64,000 bases of DNA from the NCBI RefSeq assembly GCF_002209555.1, contig NZ_NJIF01000008.1, forward strand, positions 186,001 through 250,000, read 5' to 3'. Made by a program: the position numbers and the translations under genes. The notes below the pieces were generated by a model. It was not told the DNA's origin. It did no database searches and saw only the letters and a program-made list of their open reading frames with translations. Numbering within the stretch: position 1 is the stretch's first letter; the number at the start of each line of letters is the position of its first letter. Positions 8,249 to 17,028 of this stretch are shown here, piece by piece. Source of the DNA: Achromobacter insolitus. Its GTDB lineage: Bacteria > Pseudomonadota > Gammaproteobacteria > Burkholderiales > Burkholderiaceae_B.

Positions 8249-8821
8249 CTAGGTAGCGGCGGCGGAATCCAGCCACTGATAGCTGGTGGGATTGTCCGGG
8301 CAAGGCCCGAAACCGCACTCCAGCGTGGTGCTGCCTACATTAGCCAGCGCCATCAGGAAAAACAGGGCCATGACCAGCACACCCAGCAGCGAGACGGGTT
8401 TGCGCAGCATGTTGTCACCCCATTTGCGGTCGACGGCCAGCATTGCCGTGCAGAACACGATGATCGCGCTGAAGGCGATGAACCCCCAGGTGTAGAAGTG
8501 CAGGCCCAGCATCGGTGAACCGTAGCCCGGGTCTCCGGGCGCGATGTGCAGCAGCACCTGGCGGCCGGAGGCCAGCATGCCGCCCAGCGCGGCCGCGATA
8601 CTCATCGCGTAGTGCATGGGCGAAGGGCCCAGGCGCATGTTCAGCAGAAAACCCACGCCTGCCAGCAAGAGCGCCACGCGCTGCAGCAGGCACAGCGGGC
8701 AAGGCAGCTCGTCGTAGGCGATCTGCCAGAAAAAAGCCATGGCCAGGGCGCCGGTGATACCCAGCAGCGCCAGGCCGTTCAGGATGCGCGAGCCGCGCGC
8801 GGGATTGCGGGAGAAGATCAT
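8249..8821 (-). CDS. dsbB: Disulfide bond formation protein B (DsbB family)
   Basis: This 190-residue inner-membrane protein has four predicted membrane spans and would reoxidise DsbA by passing electrons to quinone. The first redox pair is the canonical CPLC (Cys41/Cys44) in the first periplasmic loop. The second loop (HIAPGDPGYGSPMLGLHF) has no cysteine. Instead two cysteines (Cys169, Cys174; ECGFGPCPDNP) lie after the fourth span near the C-terminus. This departs from the E. coli Cys104/Cys130 arrangement and implies a different second disulfide. A DUF5993-like gene lies just upstream in the same orientation. Confidence 0.9.
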   Translation of the reverse strand: MIFSRNPARGSRILNGLALLGITGALAMAFFWQIAYDELPCPLCLLQRVALLLAGVGFLLNMRLGPSPMHYAMSIAAALGGMLASGRQVLLHIAPGDPGYGSPMLGLHFYTWGFIAFSAIIVFCTAMLAVDRKWGDNMLRKPVSLLGVLVMALFFLMALANVGSTTLECGFGPCPDNPTSYQWLDSAAAT

Positions 8822-8831
8822 CGCCCCGCCC

Positions 8832-8990
8832 TCAGAACGACAATGCGAGCGGGCTGTTCATGTGGTACTGGCACCAGGCGGCAAACAGCGCCAGCGTCAG
8901 CAGCCAGAAGGTCACGCAGGGACGGCGCCTGCCTAGCATTCCGAACCACACTGCGACCAGGCCAGTCAGGAAAGGCAACATCATTACCAT
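8832..8990 (-). CDS. Small membrane protein, DUF5993-like
   Basis: This 52-residue protein (MVMMLPFLTGLVAVWFGMLG... to MNSPLALSF) has two hydrophobic segments separated by a short basic turn (GRRRP). AAGGAG lies 8 nt upstream of the ATG (8999-9004). It stops 10 bp before dsbB on the same strand. Small proteins of this kind are often found next to dsbB and are annotated DUF5993; that assignment is from memory of the family. It may be an accessory of the DsbB system. Confidence 0.7.
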   Translation of the reverse strand: MVMMLPFLTGLVAVWFGMLGRRRPCVTFWLLTLALFAAWCQYHMNSPLALSF

Positions 8991-9194
8991 GCTGGGAGCT
9001 CCTTTCTGGGGAACGTCCCCATGCAAGCAGCCGGGAATTATAACGTCACAATTCGCAATAAATCCTATCGAAAGCCCTGACAACTCTTGTAGGGCACGTG
9101 GCTTCAGGGCGAAAAACCCTTTCCAATTGAAGCGCCCCCCAGGAAGCGGGACATAAATCCAATTTCCTGGGGTGGTGCGGTACGGCAAGGCTTC

Positions 9195-9479
9195 GAGCTT
9201 GCGGATGTCAGGGTTCTTCAGCCCGCCGAGGCTGCCCTGCGCCATTCCGATGCTCGCCCCGGTGGGGCTGCGCTTCGTATGGCTCCGGGGTCCTCGGCTG
9301 ACAGTCGCGCAATGCGCTGGTTTTGGACCGCATTCACGGGCAGATGCCGTGAGCCGGCGGCCGGGCGGAGGGATCCGAAGCGCAGCCCCGTTGGGGCGAG
9401 CATCGGAATCCCGCAGTTCGGACGCCGGCGACTCAAGAACCCTGCCTCACAAGATGCAAGTGCGGGGCGGCAAGGCGTG
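9195..9479. repeat. Repeat unit 1
   Basis: 285 bp. The inverted arms are 9244-9277 and 9376-9409. It carries CGGCTGACAGTC in the central part where units 2-4 have CGGCTGGCnG. Confidence 0.85.
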
Positions 9480-9763
9480 GAGCTTGCGGATGTCAGGGTG
9501 CTGTAGCCGCCGAGGCTGCCCTGCGCCATTCCGATGCTCGCCCCGGTGGGGCTGCGCTTCGTATGGCTCCGGGGTCCTCGGCTGGCGGTCGCGCAATGCG
9601 CTGGTTTTGGACCGCGTTCACGGGCAGATGCCGTGAGCCGGTGGCCGGGCGGAGGGATCCGAAGCGCAGCCCCGTTGGGGCGAGCATCGGAATCCCGCAG
9701 TCCGGACGCCGGCGACTCAAGAACCCTGCCTCACAAGATGCAAGTGCGCAGCGGCAGGGCTTC
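9480..9763. repeat. Repeat unit 2
   Basis: 284 bp. It differs from the others near its start (GGGTGCTGTAGCCGCC instead of GGGTTCTTCAGCCCGCC), including a one-base deletion that shifts any reading frame. Confidence 0.85.
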
Positions 9764-10049
9764 GAGCTTGCGGATGTCAGGGTTCTTCAGCCCGCCGAGG
9801 CTGCCCTGCGCCATTCCGATGCTCGCCCCGGTGGGGCTGCGCTTCGTATGGCTCCGGGGTCCTCGGCTGGCAGTTGCGCAATGCGCTGGTTTTGGACCGC
9901 GTTCATGGGCAGATGCCGTGAGGCGGGGGCCGGGCGGAGGGATCCGAAGCGCAGCCCCATTGGGGCGAGCATCGGAATCCCGCAGTCCGGATGCCGGCGG
10001 CTCAGGAACCCCAGCCTTGCAAAACGGAAGTGCGCAGCGGCAGGGCTTC
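9764..10049. repeat. Repeat unit 3
   Basis: 286 bp. It shares with unit 4 the CCCCATTGGGG version of the right-arm mini-hairpin loop, where units 1 and 2 have CCCCGTTGGGG. The distal end diverges (AACCCCAGCCTTGCAAAAC). Confidence 0.85.
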
Positions 10050-10310
10050 GAGCTTGCGGATGTCAGGGTTCTTCAGCCCGCCGAGGCTGCCCTGCGCCAT
10101 TCCGATGCTCGCCCCGGTGGGGCTGCGCTTCGTATGGCTCCGGGGTCCCCGGCTGGCGGTCCCGCAATACGCTGATTTTGGACCGCGCTCATGGGCAGAT
10201 GCCGTGAGCCGGTGGCCGGGCGGAGGGATCCGAAGCGCAGCCCCATTGGGGCGAGCATCGGAATCCCGCAGTTCGGACGCCGGCGGCTCAAGAACCCCGC
10301 GTCACAAAAC
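10050..10310. repeat. Repeat unit 4 (3' end truncated)
   Basis: About 260 bp. It is the last copy, fading into unique sequence after CCCGCGTCACAAAACC, about 60 bp before the purC stop codon. Confidence 0.8.
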
Positions 10311-10370
10311 CGATCCGGATTTTCCTCCTCCGGCCCTCCCTAGGAGCGGGTTTTCCTTGGCCGGCAGCGG

Positions 10371-11252
10371 TCAGGCGACCAGGCGGTCCAGGGCTTCGCG
10401 ATATTTGGCGGCGGTCTTTTCCAGCACGTCCTGGGGCAGGCGCGGCGCGGGCGGGGTCTTGTCCCACGTCTGGGTTTCCAGCCAGTCGCGCACGAACTGC
10501 TTGTCGAACGAGGGGGGGCTGATGCCCACGCGATAGCCGTCGGCCGGCCAGAAACGCGAGGAGTCCGGCGTCAGCACTTCATCCATCAGGTACAGCGTGC
10601 CATCGTCGTCCAGGCCGAATTCGAACTTGGTATCGGCAATGATGATGCCCTTGGTGGCAGCGAACTTGGCGGCTTCGGCGTACAGCTTGAGGGTCACGTC
10701 GCGGATGCGTTCGGCCATTTCCTGACCGACTTCCTTGACCACGTGGGCAAAGTCCACGTTTTCGTCGTGCATGCCGAATTCAGCCTTGGCGGCGGGCGTG
10801 AAAATGGGTTCGGGCAATTGGCTGGCTTGCTGCAGGCCGGCGGGCAGCTTGATGCCGCAGACGGCGCCCGTGGCCTGATAGTCCTTCCAGCCGGAACCGA
10901 TCAGGTAGCCGCGGGCCACCGCTTCCACCAGGATGGGCTTGAGGCGCTTGACCACCACGGCACGGCCGCGCACCTGGTCCACTTCGTCCGGCGCCACCAC
11001 GTCTTCGGGTTTGATGCCCGTGGAGTGGTTCGGCAGGATGTGGGCCAGCTTCTGCAGCCAGAACTCGGTCAGTTCGGTCAGCACCTGCCCCTTGCCGGGG
11101 ATGGGGTCGTCAAGAATCACGTCGAACGCGGAGATACGATCCGACGCGACGATCAGCAACTTGTCGTCGCCCACCGCGTACATGTCGCGCACCTTACCGC
11201 GGCCCAGCAGCGGCAAGGACTTGATGCTGGATTGATGCAAAGCAGAAGTCAC
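10371..11252 (-). CDS. purC: Phosphoribosylaminoimidazole-succinocarboxamide synthase PurC
   Basis: PurC (293 aa) joins CAIR and aspartate using ATP to form SAICAR, the step after PurE. The N-terminus shows [33 protein letters not shown], and the core contains [16 protein letters not shown] and [17 protein letters not shown], all typical of the long proteobacterial form. It lies on the same strand as purEK but is separated from them by dsbB and the repeat array, so it is probably transcribed separately. The 250-bp leader upstream contains a weak inverted repeat (11281-11287 with 11303-11309). Confidence 0.97.
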   Translation of the reverse strand: MTSALHQSSIKSLPLLGRGKVRDMYAVGDDKLLIVASDRISAFDVILDDPIPGKGQVLTELTEFWLQKLAHILPNHSTGIKPEDVVAPDEVDQVRGRAVVVKRLKPILVEAVARGYLIGSGWKDYQATGAVCGIKLPAGLQQASQLPEPIFTPAAKAEFGMHDENVDFAHVVKEVGQEMAERIRDVTLKLYAEAAKFAATKGIIIADTKFEFGLDDDGTLYLMDEVLTPDSSRFWPADGYRVGISPPSFDKQFVRDWLETQTWDKTPPAPRLPQDVLEKTAAKYREALDRLVA

Positions 11253-11511
11253 GGGAATGGCCTATGGCAATAATGAAGATTCCCGCCTCGGGCAAGCGCC
11301 AGGGCGGGAAGTAGAACGGAATCCGGAAACGCGGACAAGGCTGGCGCGGCGCGCGCGGGCCCTGCAAAGCGCATAGGTTACTGCAAATAGGCCAGTTTTG
11401 CCGGACCGCTCGACGCCGCCCGGCGGCCGGGTTAGGCTCTGATCTCCAACACGATGCGCGCCGGCCGCCTTTGGCGTCACGACGCCGCCCCACACCCGGA
11501 GACAGAGTCGT

Positions 11512-11967
11512 ATGCAGGATGCTTCACTCAAACGCAGCGCCCACGCCGACGCGCAAGTGCATTTCACTGGCGGTTGCCAGTGTGGCGCCGTCCGATACGC
11601 CATTACGGACGAACCCATCATGGCAGCCACCTGTCATTGCCGCGACTGCCAGTATTCCAGTGGCGGCGCCCCCGCCCACGCCCTGATTTTCACGACCGGC
11701 TCCATCACACTGTTGCGCGGCAGCGCCAAGGAGCATCGCTACCGGGGCGAATCCGGCCATACCGTCATGCGCAGCTTCTGTGCGGACTGCGGCACCCCGC
11801 TATTTGGCAATTCGGCAGGCATGGGCTACGAAATCGTGCGGGCCGGTTCGCTGGACGACCCCGAGGCATTCCGCGCCCGAGCCAGCCTCTGGACCGAATC
11901 GGCGCCGTCCTGGCACCACGTGGACCGGACGGTGCCGCACTTCCCACGCAACTCGCCCGCCCCCTGA
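11512..11967 (+). CDS. GFA/CENP-V-fold zinc-binding protein
   Basis: This 151-residue protein carries the GFA domain cysteines: CQC near residue 23, CHCRDC near residue 42 and FCADCGTPL near residue 89. The fold was named for glutathione-dependent formaldehyde-activating enzymes, but most members have no known substrate. The ATG at 11512 follows a purine-rich CGGAGA. It stands alone between purC and the aldolase gene, converging on the latter at a shared terminator. A second, distinct GFA protein is encoded at 34356. Confidence 0.88.
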   Translation: MQDASLKRSAHADAQVHFTGGCQCGAVRYAITDEPIMAATCHCRDCQYSSGGAPAHALIFTTGSITLLRGSAKEHRYRGESGHTVMRSFCADCGTPLFGNSAGMGYEIVRAGSLDDPEAFRARASLWTESAPSWHHVDRTVPHFPRNSPAP

Positions 11968-11980
11968 GGCACGGCACAGA

Positions 11981-12020
11981 CAAAAAAAGAGCGGTCCGCA
12001 TGGTTTGCGGACCGCTCTTT
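11981..12020. terminator. Bidirectional rho-independent terminator
   Basis: A perfect 15-bp stem (11986-12000 with 12006-12020, core GAGCGGTCCGC) and a 5-nt loop lie between the convergent GFA and aldolase genes. Seven A at 11982-11988 become a T run on the minus strand. The plus-strand side has only TTTC, so it works best for the aldolase gene. Confidence 0.9.
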
Positions 12021-12072
12021 CATTGCATGGAGGCGCCGGATGCCGATGGCGTCCGGCGCGCCGTGCACGTGC

Positions 12073-13137
12073 TTACTGGACCACCTGGGCCAGCTTGCCC
12101 GACGCGTATTGCGCGGCGATTTCGGTCAAAGGCAACGGCTTGATCTTGCTGGCGTTGCCGGCGGTGCCGAATTCGGTGTAGCGAGCCACACAGATGGCCT
12201 TGGCGGCGGCGCGGGCCGGCTTCAGGTATTCACGCGGGTCGAACTTTTCCGGGTTTTCGGCGAAGAAGCGGCGGATCGCGCCGGTCATGGCCAAACGGAT
12301 ATCGGTGTCGATATTGATCTTGCGCACGCCGTACTTGATGGCTTCCTGGATTTCCTCGACGGGCACGCCGTAGGTTTCCTTCATGTTGCCGCCGAATTCG
12401 CGGATTTCGGCCAGCAGTTCCTGCGGCACGCTGGAGCTGCCGTGCATCACCAGGTGGGTGTTGGGCAGGCGGGCGTGGATTTCCTTGATACGGGAGATCG
12501 ACAGGATGTCGCCGGTGGGCTTGCGCGTGAACTTGTAGGCGCCATGGCTGGTGCCGATGGCGATGGCCAGGGCGTCCAGCTGGGTCTTGCGCACGAAGTC
12601 GGCGGCCTGTTCCGGATCGGTCAGCAGCTGGTCCATGGTCAGCTTGCCGTCGGCGCCGTGGCCGTCTTCCTTGTCGCCCTGCATGGTTTCGAGCGAACCG
12701 AGGCAGCCCAGTTCGCCTTCGACCGTCACGCCCAGCTTATGGGCGGTGTCCACGACCTTCTTGGTCACTTCCACGTTGTAGTCGTAGTCGGCGATGGTCT
12801 TGCCGTCTTCCTTCAGCGAGCCGTCCATCATGACGCTGGAAAAGCCCAGGTCGATGGCGCCTTGGCAGACCTTCGGCGACTGGCCGTGGTCCTGGTGCAT
12901 GACCACGGGGATGTGCGGATAGGATTCCACGGCGGCCTGGATCAGGTACTTCAGAAAGCCTTCGCCCGCATATTTGCGCGCGCCGGCGGAAGCCTGCATG
13001 ATCACCGGGCTGTCGGTCTCCGCAGCGGCTTCCATGATGGCCTGGACCTGCTCCAGGTTGTTGACGTTGAAAGCGGGAATGCCGTAGCCGTGCTCGGCGG
13101 CGTGGTCGAGCAACTGGCGCATGGAGACTAGGGCCAT
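12073..13137 (-). CDS. fba: Class II fructose-1,6-bisphosphate aldolase, Calvin-cycle subtype
   Basis: This zinc-dependent aldolase (354 aa) interconverts fructose-1,6-bisphosphate with glyceraldehyde-3-phosphate and dihydroxyacetone phosphate. [26 protein letters not shown] at the N-terminus and the zinc-binding HQDHG ([10 protein letters not shown]) are typical. [22 protein letters not shown] and the catalytic-loop HGSSSVPQ also fit. The length and insertions fit the CbbA-type subfamily used both in glycolysis and in the Calvin cycle. AGGAGG precedes the ATG. It ends at the bidirectional terminator. Confidence 0.96.
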   Translation of the reverse strand: MALVSMRQLLDHAAEHGYGIPAFNVNNLEQVQAIMEAAAETDSPVIMQASAGARKYAGEGFLKYLIQAAVESYPHIPVVMHQDHGQSPKVCQGAIDLGFSSVMMDGSLKEDGKTIADYDYNVEVTKKVVDTAHKLGVTVEGELGCLGSLETMQGDKEDGHGADGKLTMDQLLTDPEQAADFVRKTQLDALAIAIGTSHGAYKFTRKPTGDILSISRIKEIHARLPNTHLVMHGSSSVPQELLAEIREFGGNMKETYGVPVEEIQEAIKYGVRKINIDTDIRLAMTGAIRRFFAENPEKFDPREYLKPARAAAKAICVARYTEFGTAGNASKIKPLPLTEIAAQYASGKLAQVVQ

Positions 13138-13342
13138 GAGTGGTCCTCCTTAGGTACTGTCTATTGAAAGATGGTTGAAGTCTTGCTGAATGGGGAGATT
13201 TTACGGGGGATTCGACGAAAGGTCTTGCAACCGCCCGTATCCGGTCCATTCAGATGAGCACGAAAGGCTCAGCCCCCCCCTTCCCGATCCCCCAAAGGAC
13301 CGATGGCGTCCCGGAGCCGACACGGCGCCGGGACGATGCCGG

Positions 13343-14242
13343 CTACGGCCTGCCGGCGTGCGGAACGTCCACCCGCGTCATCAGGATCCGGGCCTCGTGC
13401 TTGGCCCGACGGTTGGCTTCGATGAAATCCGGCGCGGCGGCCATGAACAGGGTCCGGCCGTCGGGTCCGCCCAGGGCGGCGGCGAAGATGCCGAATTCCC
13501 CCGTGTCGATCTGTTCCAGGATCTTGCCGCCGCGCGCGACGCGCACGATGCGTTTGCCGATGGCGTCCGCCACCCACAGGGCGCCCTCCGCATCCAGCGC
13601 GCCGCCATCGGGTCCGATGGCGGAGGCGGCAATCAGGACGCCCAGGTCGTCGCTGGCGGGCAGCGGGCCGAAGTCAGCCCAGTCGCGGCGCGGCCCCAGC
13701 CCGCCGTCCGCCAGGATGTCGAATTCGGAAATACGGTTGCCGAAGGTTTCGTTGACGATCATGGTCTTGCCGTCCGGCGTGATGAACGAACCGTTCGGAA
13801 AACACAGCCCGTCGGCCACCGTGCGCATCGAGCCGTCGGGGTCGACGCGCACGATGCCGGTATTGCGGACCGGCTCGCCGGCCATCAGGTCGAAACCGAA
13901 ATTGCCGACGTAGGCCCTGCCCTGCGCGTCCACGACCATGTCGTTGACCGGGCCGCCCGTGAGCGCCGACAGGTCGGCGTGCACCGCCAGCGTGCCGTCG
14001 GCCTCGCGGCGCAGGAGCTTGCGGTCCTTCATGGAAGCGATGAGGAGGCGGCCGTCCGGTAGCCACCCCAGGCCCGACGGCTGCTGCGGCACTTTGCAAA
14101 CCTGCTCGACCTTGCCTTCCAGGTTCACGGCAATGACCTGTTCGGTGTAGAAGTCCGACGCCCACAGACGGTTCTCGTGCCAGCGCAGCCCCTCCAGATA
14201 GGTATATCCGGACGCCAGCACGGACAATTCGCGTTTCGGCAT
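13343..14242 (-). CDS. SMP-30/gluconolactonase-family beta-propeller protein
   Basis: The protein (299 aa) has the six-bladed propeller signatures of the SMP-30/LRE family: LEGLRWHENRLWASDFYTEQV, GLGWLPDGRLLIAS, GPVNDMVVDAQGRAYVGNFGFD, FPNGSFITPDGKTMIVNETFGNRI and LDAEGALWVADAIG. Members are metal-dependent lactonases such as gluconolactonase. The substrate cannot be read from sequence. No signal peptide is seen. AGGAG precedes the ATG. It is 205 bp upstream of the aldolase gene on the same strand, apparently as a separate unit. Confidence 0.88.
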   Translation of the reverse strand: MPKRELSVLASGYTYLEGLRWHENRLWASDFYTEQVIAVNLEGKVEQVCKVPQQPSGLGWLPDGRLLIASMKDRKLLRREADGTLAVHADLSALTGGPVNDMVVDAQGRAYVGNFGFDLMAGEPVRNTGIVRVDPDGSMRTVADGLCFPNGSFITPDGKTMIVNETFGNRISEFDILADGGLGPRRDWADFGPLPASDDLGVLIAASAIGPDGGALDAEGALWVADAIGKRIVRVARGGKILEQIDTGEFGIFAAALGGPDGRTLFMAAAPDFIEANRRAKHEARILMTRVDVPHAGRP

Positions 14243-14600
14243 TGCCTAGTCTCCTTGTGCGGCCCCGCGCGGGGGCCCGTTGTTCGCTGTTGTTCGCGTT
14301 GCCCGCCGCCCGCTGCCGCGCGCGTCGGGATCAGTCCATTCTGGCACGCTGGCGGCCGATAGTGCAGCAGTTCCAAATTGATACAAATCTGCTATCGCCG
14401 CCCGCCCCGGGGAAGCTTCCTATCCGTCCCCCACCTGACAACTGCGTGTCAGCTGCGCGGCGTTAACATCGCGCCCCGAGGGTAAACCCGCATCTTTCGC
14501 GCACACCCTGGCATTCCGTCTCCGGATCTCCAGCCCGCCCATTGCCGGGCGCCGCCCGCCCGCGGGCCGGGCAAAGCGATCCCTGTTTTCCGTTTTGATC
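14243..14600. other. Divergent intergenic region upstream of the dicarboxylate symporter
   Basis: This 358-bp gap separates the lactonase gene and the symporter gene. An A/T-rich patch at 14370-14395 could hold a promoter, and TTGAT-ACAA-ATCTG (14378-14391) is only a weak FNR-like half-match. A CTGACA-ACTGCG-TGTCAG dyad lies at 14435-14452. Nothing else is recognisable. Confidence 0.45.
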
Positions 14601-15896
14601 ATGAACACTAAGAAGCTGACGCGTTATATCGGCATCGCCATGGTGCTGGGCATCCTGGTGGGCTACTTCTGCCACAAGTACGCGCAGAACGAGAAGGAGG
14701 CGGCCCAGATCGCCTCGTACTTCAGTCTCATCACCGACATCTTCCTGCGCATGATCAAGATGATCATCGCGCCCCTGGTCTTCGCCACGCTCGTGACCGG
14801 CCTGGCCAGCATGAGCGACGCCAGCGCCGTGGGCCGCATCGGGATGCGCGCCATGATCTGGTTCATCGCGGCCTCGGCCTTGTCGCTGTTGCTGGGCTTG
14901 GCGCTGGTGAATATTTTCCAGCCTGGCGCGCACATGAACCTTGCGCTGCCGGACGCTGGCATGAGTTCAGGCCTGAAGACGGGCGACTTCACGCTCAAGG
15001 CGTTCATTACGCACGTGTTCCCGCGCAGCATCGCCGAAGCCATGGCCAACAACGAGATCCTGCAGATCCTCGTGTTCTCGCTGTTCTTCGGCGCCGCCCT
15101 GTCGTTCATCCGCGGCAAGGGCCACAACACCATCTATAACCTGATCGATGAACTGGCCAAGATCATGTTCCGCGTGACGGACTACGTGATGCGCTTCGCG
15201 CCCCTGGGCGTGTTTGCGGCCATGGCCGCGGCCATCACCACGGAAGGCTTGGGCGTGCTGGTCAGCTACGGCAAGCTGATCGGCGAGTTCTACCTGGGCC
15301 TGGCGCTTCTGTGGGCCATTCTGTTCGCGGTGGGCTACCTTTTCCTGGGCAAGTCCGCGTTCCGTCTCGGGGGCCTGATCAAGGAACCCACACTGCTCGC
15401 GTTCTCCACGGCCAGCAGCGAATCCGCCTATCCCAAGACCATCGAAGCACTGACCCGGTTCGGCGTGCCCAAGCGCATCTCAGGCTTCGTCCTGCCGCTG
15501 GGCTATTCGTTCAATCTGGACGGATCGATGATGTATCAGTCCTTCGCGGTGCTGTTCATTGCGCAGGCTTACAACCTTCAGATGAGCTTTGCCCAGCAGC
15601 TGACGCTGCTGCTGGTGCTGATGGTGACCAGCAAAGGCATGGCCGGCGTGGCGCGCGCCTCGCTCGTGGTGGTCGCAGCGACGCTGCCGATGTTCAACCT
15701 GCCGGAAGGCGGCCTGCTGCTGATCATGGGCATCGACCAATTCTTCGATATGGGCCGCACGGCAACCAATGTGGTCGGCAATAGCCTGGCTACCGCCGTC
15801 ATCTCCAAACTGGAAGGCAATCGCGAAGTCCCGGCCGAAACCGCGGACGCCTCTGACGAGGCCCCCGCGGAACAGGCCGCGAGCCAGCACGCCTGA
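14601..15896 (+). CDS. Dicarboxylate/amino acid:cation symporter (DctA/GltP family)
   Basis: This 431-residue inner-membrane carrier of the DAACS family takes up C4-dicarboxylates or glutamate/aspartate with protons or sodium. Family signatures are the serine-rich reentrant loop STASSESAYPKT, the unwound helix motif in GYSFNLDGSMMYQ, and the substrate-binding stretch GIDQFFDMGRTATNVVGNS. An in-frame TTG two codons upstream (14595) is less likely than the ATG. The hydrophilic C-terminal tail is rich in Ala, Glu and Asp. A strong terminator follows immediately. Confidence 0.94.
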   Translation: MNTKKLTRYIGIAMVLGILVGYFCHKYAQNEKEAAQIASYFSLITDIFLRMIKMIIAPLVFATLVTGLASMSDASAVGRIGMRAMIWFIAASALSLLLGLALVNIFQPGAHMNLALPDAGMSSGLKTGDFTLKAFITHVFPRSIAEAMANNEILQILVFSLFFGAALSFIRGKGHNTIYNLIDELAKIMFRVTDYVMRFAPLGVFAAMAAAITTEGLGVLVSYGKLIGEFYLGLALLWAILFAVGYLFLGKSAFRLGGLIKEPTLLAFSTASSESAYPKTIEALTRFGVPKRISGFVLPLGYSFNLDGSMMYQSFAVLFIAQAYNLQMSFAQQLTLLLVLMVTSKGMAGVARASLVVVAATLPMFNLPEGGLLLIMGIDQFFDMGRTATNVVGNSLATAVISKLEGNREVPAETADASDEAPAEQAASQHA

Positions 15897-15910
15897 AGCA
15901 ACAGGCCATG

Positions 15911-15938
15911 AAAAACGGGCCGCATGGCCCGTTTTTTT
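15911..15938 (+). terminator. Rho-independent terminator of the symporter gene
   Basis: AACGGGCC-GCAT-GGCCCGTT is followed by a run of T (15932-15938) and begins 15 nt past the stop codon. The A run on the other side allows weak bidirectional use. Confidence 0.92.
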
Positions 15939-16044
15939 ATGGCTTGCGCCTGCTTGACCGGCGGCATGGCCGAGAGCAACATATAAGCCCTTCGCGACCT
16001 ATCCCGGCGCGGCGCGCATGGGCGCCACGCTCAGTTCTCATGCC

Positions 16045-16437
16045 ATGAAACGCCCGAGCCTGCGCTGCTGCGCCCTGGTGGCTGCGGCCCTGATGTCCGC
16101 CACGCCCGCCTCATACGCCTGGACCCGCATTTCCTGCGAGCTGGGCGGCACCGTGACCAACCTGCCGGTAGTGATGCGCCAGTACCGCACCGACGGCACG
16201 GAACTGACGCAATTGATGTTCAGGCTCAGGGTCAGGAACGCGGACATCCCCGAGGGCGCCCGCGCCGATACGGACTGCACTGAATTCGTCGGCCGCGAGA
16301 TCGACGTCGTGCTTGAGGACATAGCCGCCAACGCGGTCCGCAAGGGCAAGTCCCTGAAGATGCTTTACCGCTATGACGATTCGCTGGGCCAAAGCCAGGC
16401 GACGAAGTTCGAGCTGGACCGAAACCAACGGCCCTAG
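16045..16437 (+). CDS. Exported hypothetical protein
   Basis: The protein has 130 residues and a signal peptide (MKRPSLRCCALVAAALMSATPASYA, cleavage near residue 25). The mature part is about 105 residues and contains two cysteines (ISCELGG and TDCTEF) that could pair in the periplasm. An upstream in-frame ATG at 16018 would put nine extra residues before the signal peptide, so 16045 is preferred. It is convergent with the next gene. I do not recognise the family. Confidence 0.7.
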   Translation: MKRPSLRCCALVAAALMSATPASYAWTRISCELGGTVTNLPVVMRQYRTDGTELTQLMFRLRVRNADIPEGARADTDCTEFVGREIDVVLEDIAANAVRKGKSLKMLYRYDDSLGQSQATKFELDRNQRP

Positions 16438-16453
16438 CGGCTCTTGGCGGGTC

Positions 16454-16888
16454 CTAATCGTTGACGGAGCACGAGACGGGCGCGCCGTCCTCGAATTCCA
16501 CGTCGTAGGTGTGCACCGGATCCCAGGGCAGCGTGAACCACAGTTCGTAACCGTCGCCGTCTTCATCGAACAGCCACAGGGCGCGCAGCACCGCGTGTTG
16601 CGCCATGGCTTCCGGGGTTTCTTCCTGCAGCAGCTGGTTGTCGTCCAGGCCGAGCTTCTTGTAGTGCTCGTAGGAGTAGTTTTCCAACAGGAACTCGGCC
16701 GCAGCCAGGATCTGGTCGTCGAGGTCGTCGATGATGGCCTTGACCACCTTGGAGGCGCTGCTGTCGGGTTCTTCGCCGTCGGTCTGGACCATCACGTGGA
16801 TCGGCGGGCGTCCCTTGCCGGCGGCGACGTTTTCCGCGGCCCACAGATCGGGTTCCTCGGGATCTTGGGTGAAATTGAATCGTGCCAT
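16454..16888 (-). CDS. Hypothetical acidic cytoplasmic protein
   Basis: This 144-residue protein is strongly acidic (PEEPDLWAAENV, IIDDLDDQILAAAEFLLENY, LFDEDGDGYELWFTLPWDP). There is no signal peptide or membrane segment. The frame opens at 16981, but the ATG at 16888 gives a cleaner N-terminus (MARFNFTQDP). It lies between the exported protein and the MOSC gene and has no visible link to the phn operon. I do not recognise its function. Confidence 0.7.
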   Translation of the reverse strand: MARFNFTQDPEEPDLWAAENVAAGKGRPPIHVMVQTDGEEPDSSASKVVKAIIDDLDDQILAAAEFLLENYSYEHYKKLGLDDNQLLQEETPEAMAQHAVLRALWLFDEDGDGYELWFTLPWDPVHTYDVEFEDGAPVSCSVND

Positions 16889-17028
16889 CGCGCGCTCCGG
16901 AAAAAGGGCCGGCGCGCCGCGGAAATCGTGGTCACGCCTTTCCCGCCATTTAACCAGATGCGCGGCGTCCCGGCTGCGCATATCGGCGATGTTTTTGCGA
17001 CGGAACGCGTCTGCTGCGCCGCCCGGCC

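Larger units (their letters stand above)
9180..10310. repeat. Tandem array of four ~285-bp imperfect-palindrome units
   Basis: The anchor GAGCTTGCGGATGTCAGGG recurs at 9195, 9480, 9764 and 10050, giving periods of 285, 284 and 286 bp. The units are nearly identical, with scattered substitutions and 1-2 base indels. Each unit folds on itself: in unit 1 a 34-nt arm (9244-9277) is complementary at all but three central positions to 9376-9409, 98 nt away. Looser complementarity continues outward (AGGGTTCTT near 9210 with AAGAACCCT near 9440). Each arm also contains its own GCCCC...GGGGC mini-hairpin. Period lengths that are not all multiples of three argue against a protein repeat. Its function is unknown. 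Confidence 0.9.
8991..10370. other. 1.38-kb gene-free stretch dominated by a palindromic repeat array
   Basis: Between the small gene upstream of dsbB and the purC stop codon there is no credible gene. Positions 9137-9172 hold a 9-bp inverted repeat (CCCCAGGAA / TTCCTGGGG). Positions 9180-10310 hold four tandem copies of a ~285-bp unit. The last 60 bases are the tail beyond purC. Open frames cross the array in several phases but change phase between units. Confidence 0.85.

Noticed and set aside
9534..10207. Overlapping ~214-codon open frames within the repeat array
   Set aside because: They are translations of the 285-bp units in two phases; unit lengths of 284 and 286 shift the frame, and no ribosome site or signal supports them.
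9180..10310. CRISPR array or integron cassette array
   Set aside because: Units are ~285 bp and nearly identical throughout with no unique spacers, no cas or integrase gene is nearby, and no attC-type core site was seen.
11281..11309. Attenuator or riboswitch in the purC leader
   Set aside because: Only a 7-bp inverted repeat with a long loop, without T tract or purine-riboswitch-like core.
14378..14391. FNR box upstream of the dicarboxylate symporter
   Set aside because: TTGAT-ACAA-ATCTG matches only three of five bases in the second half-site.
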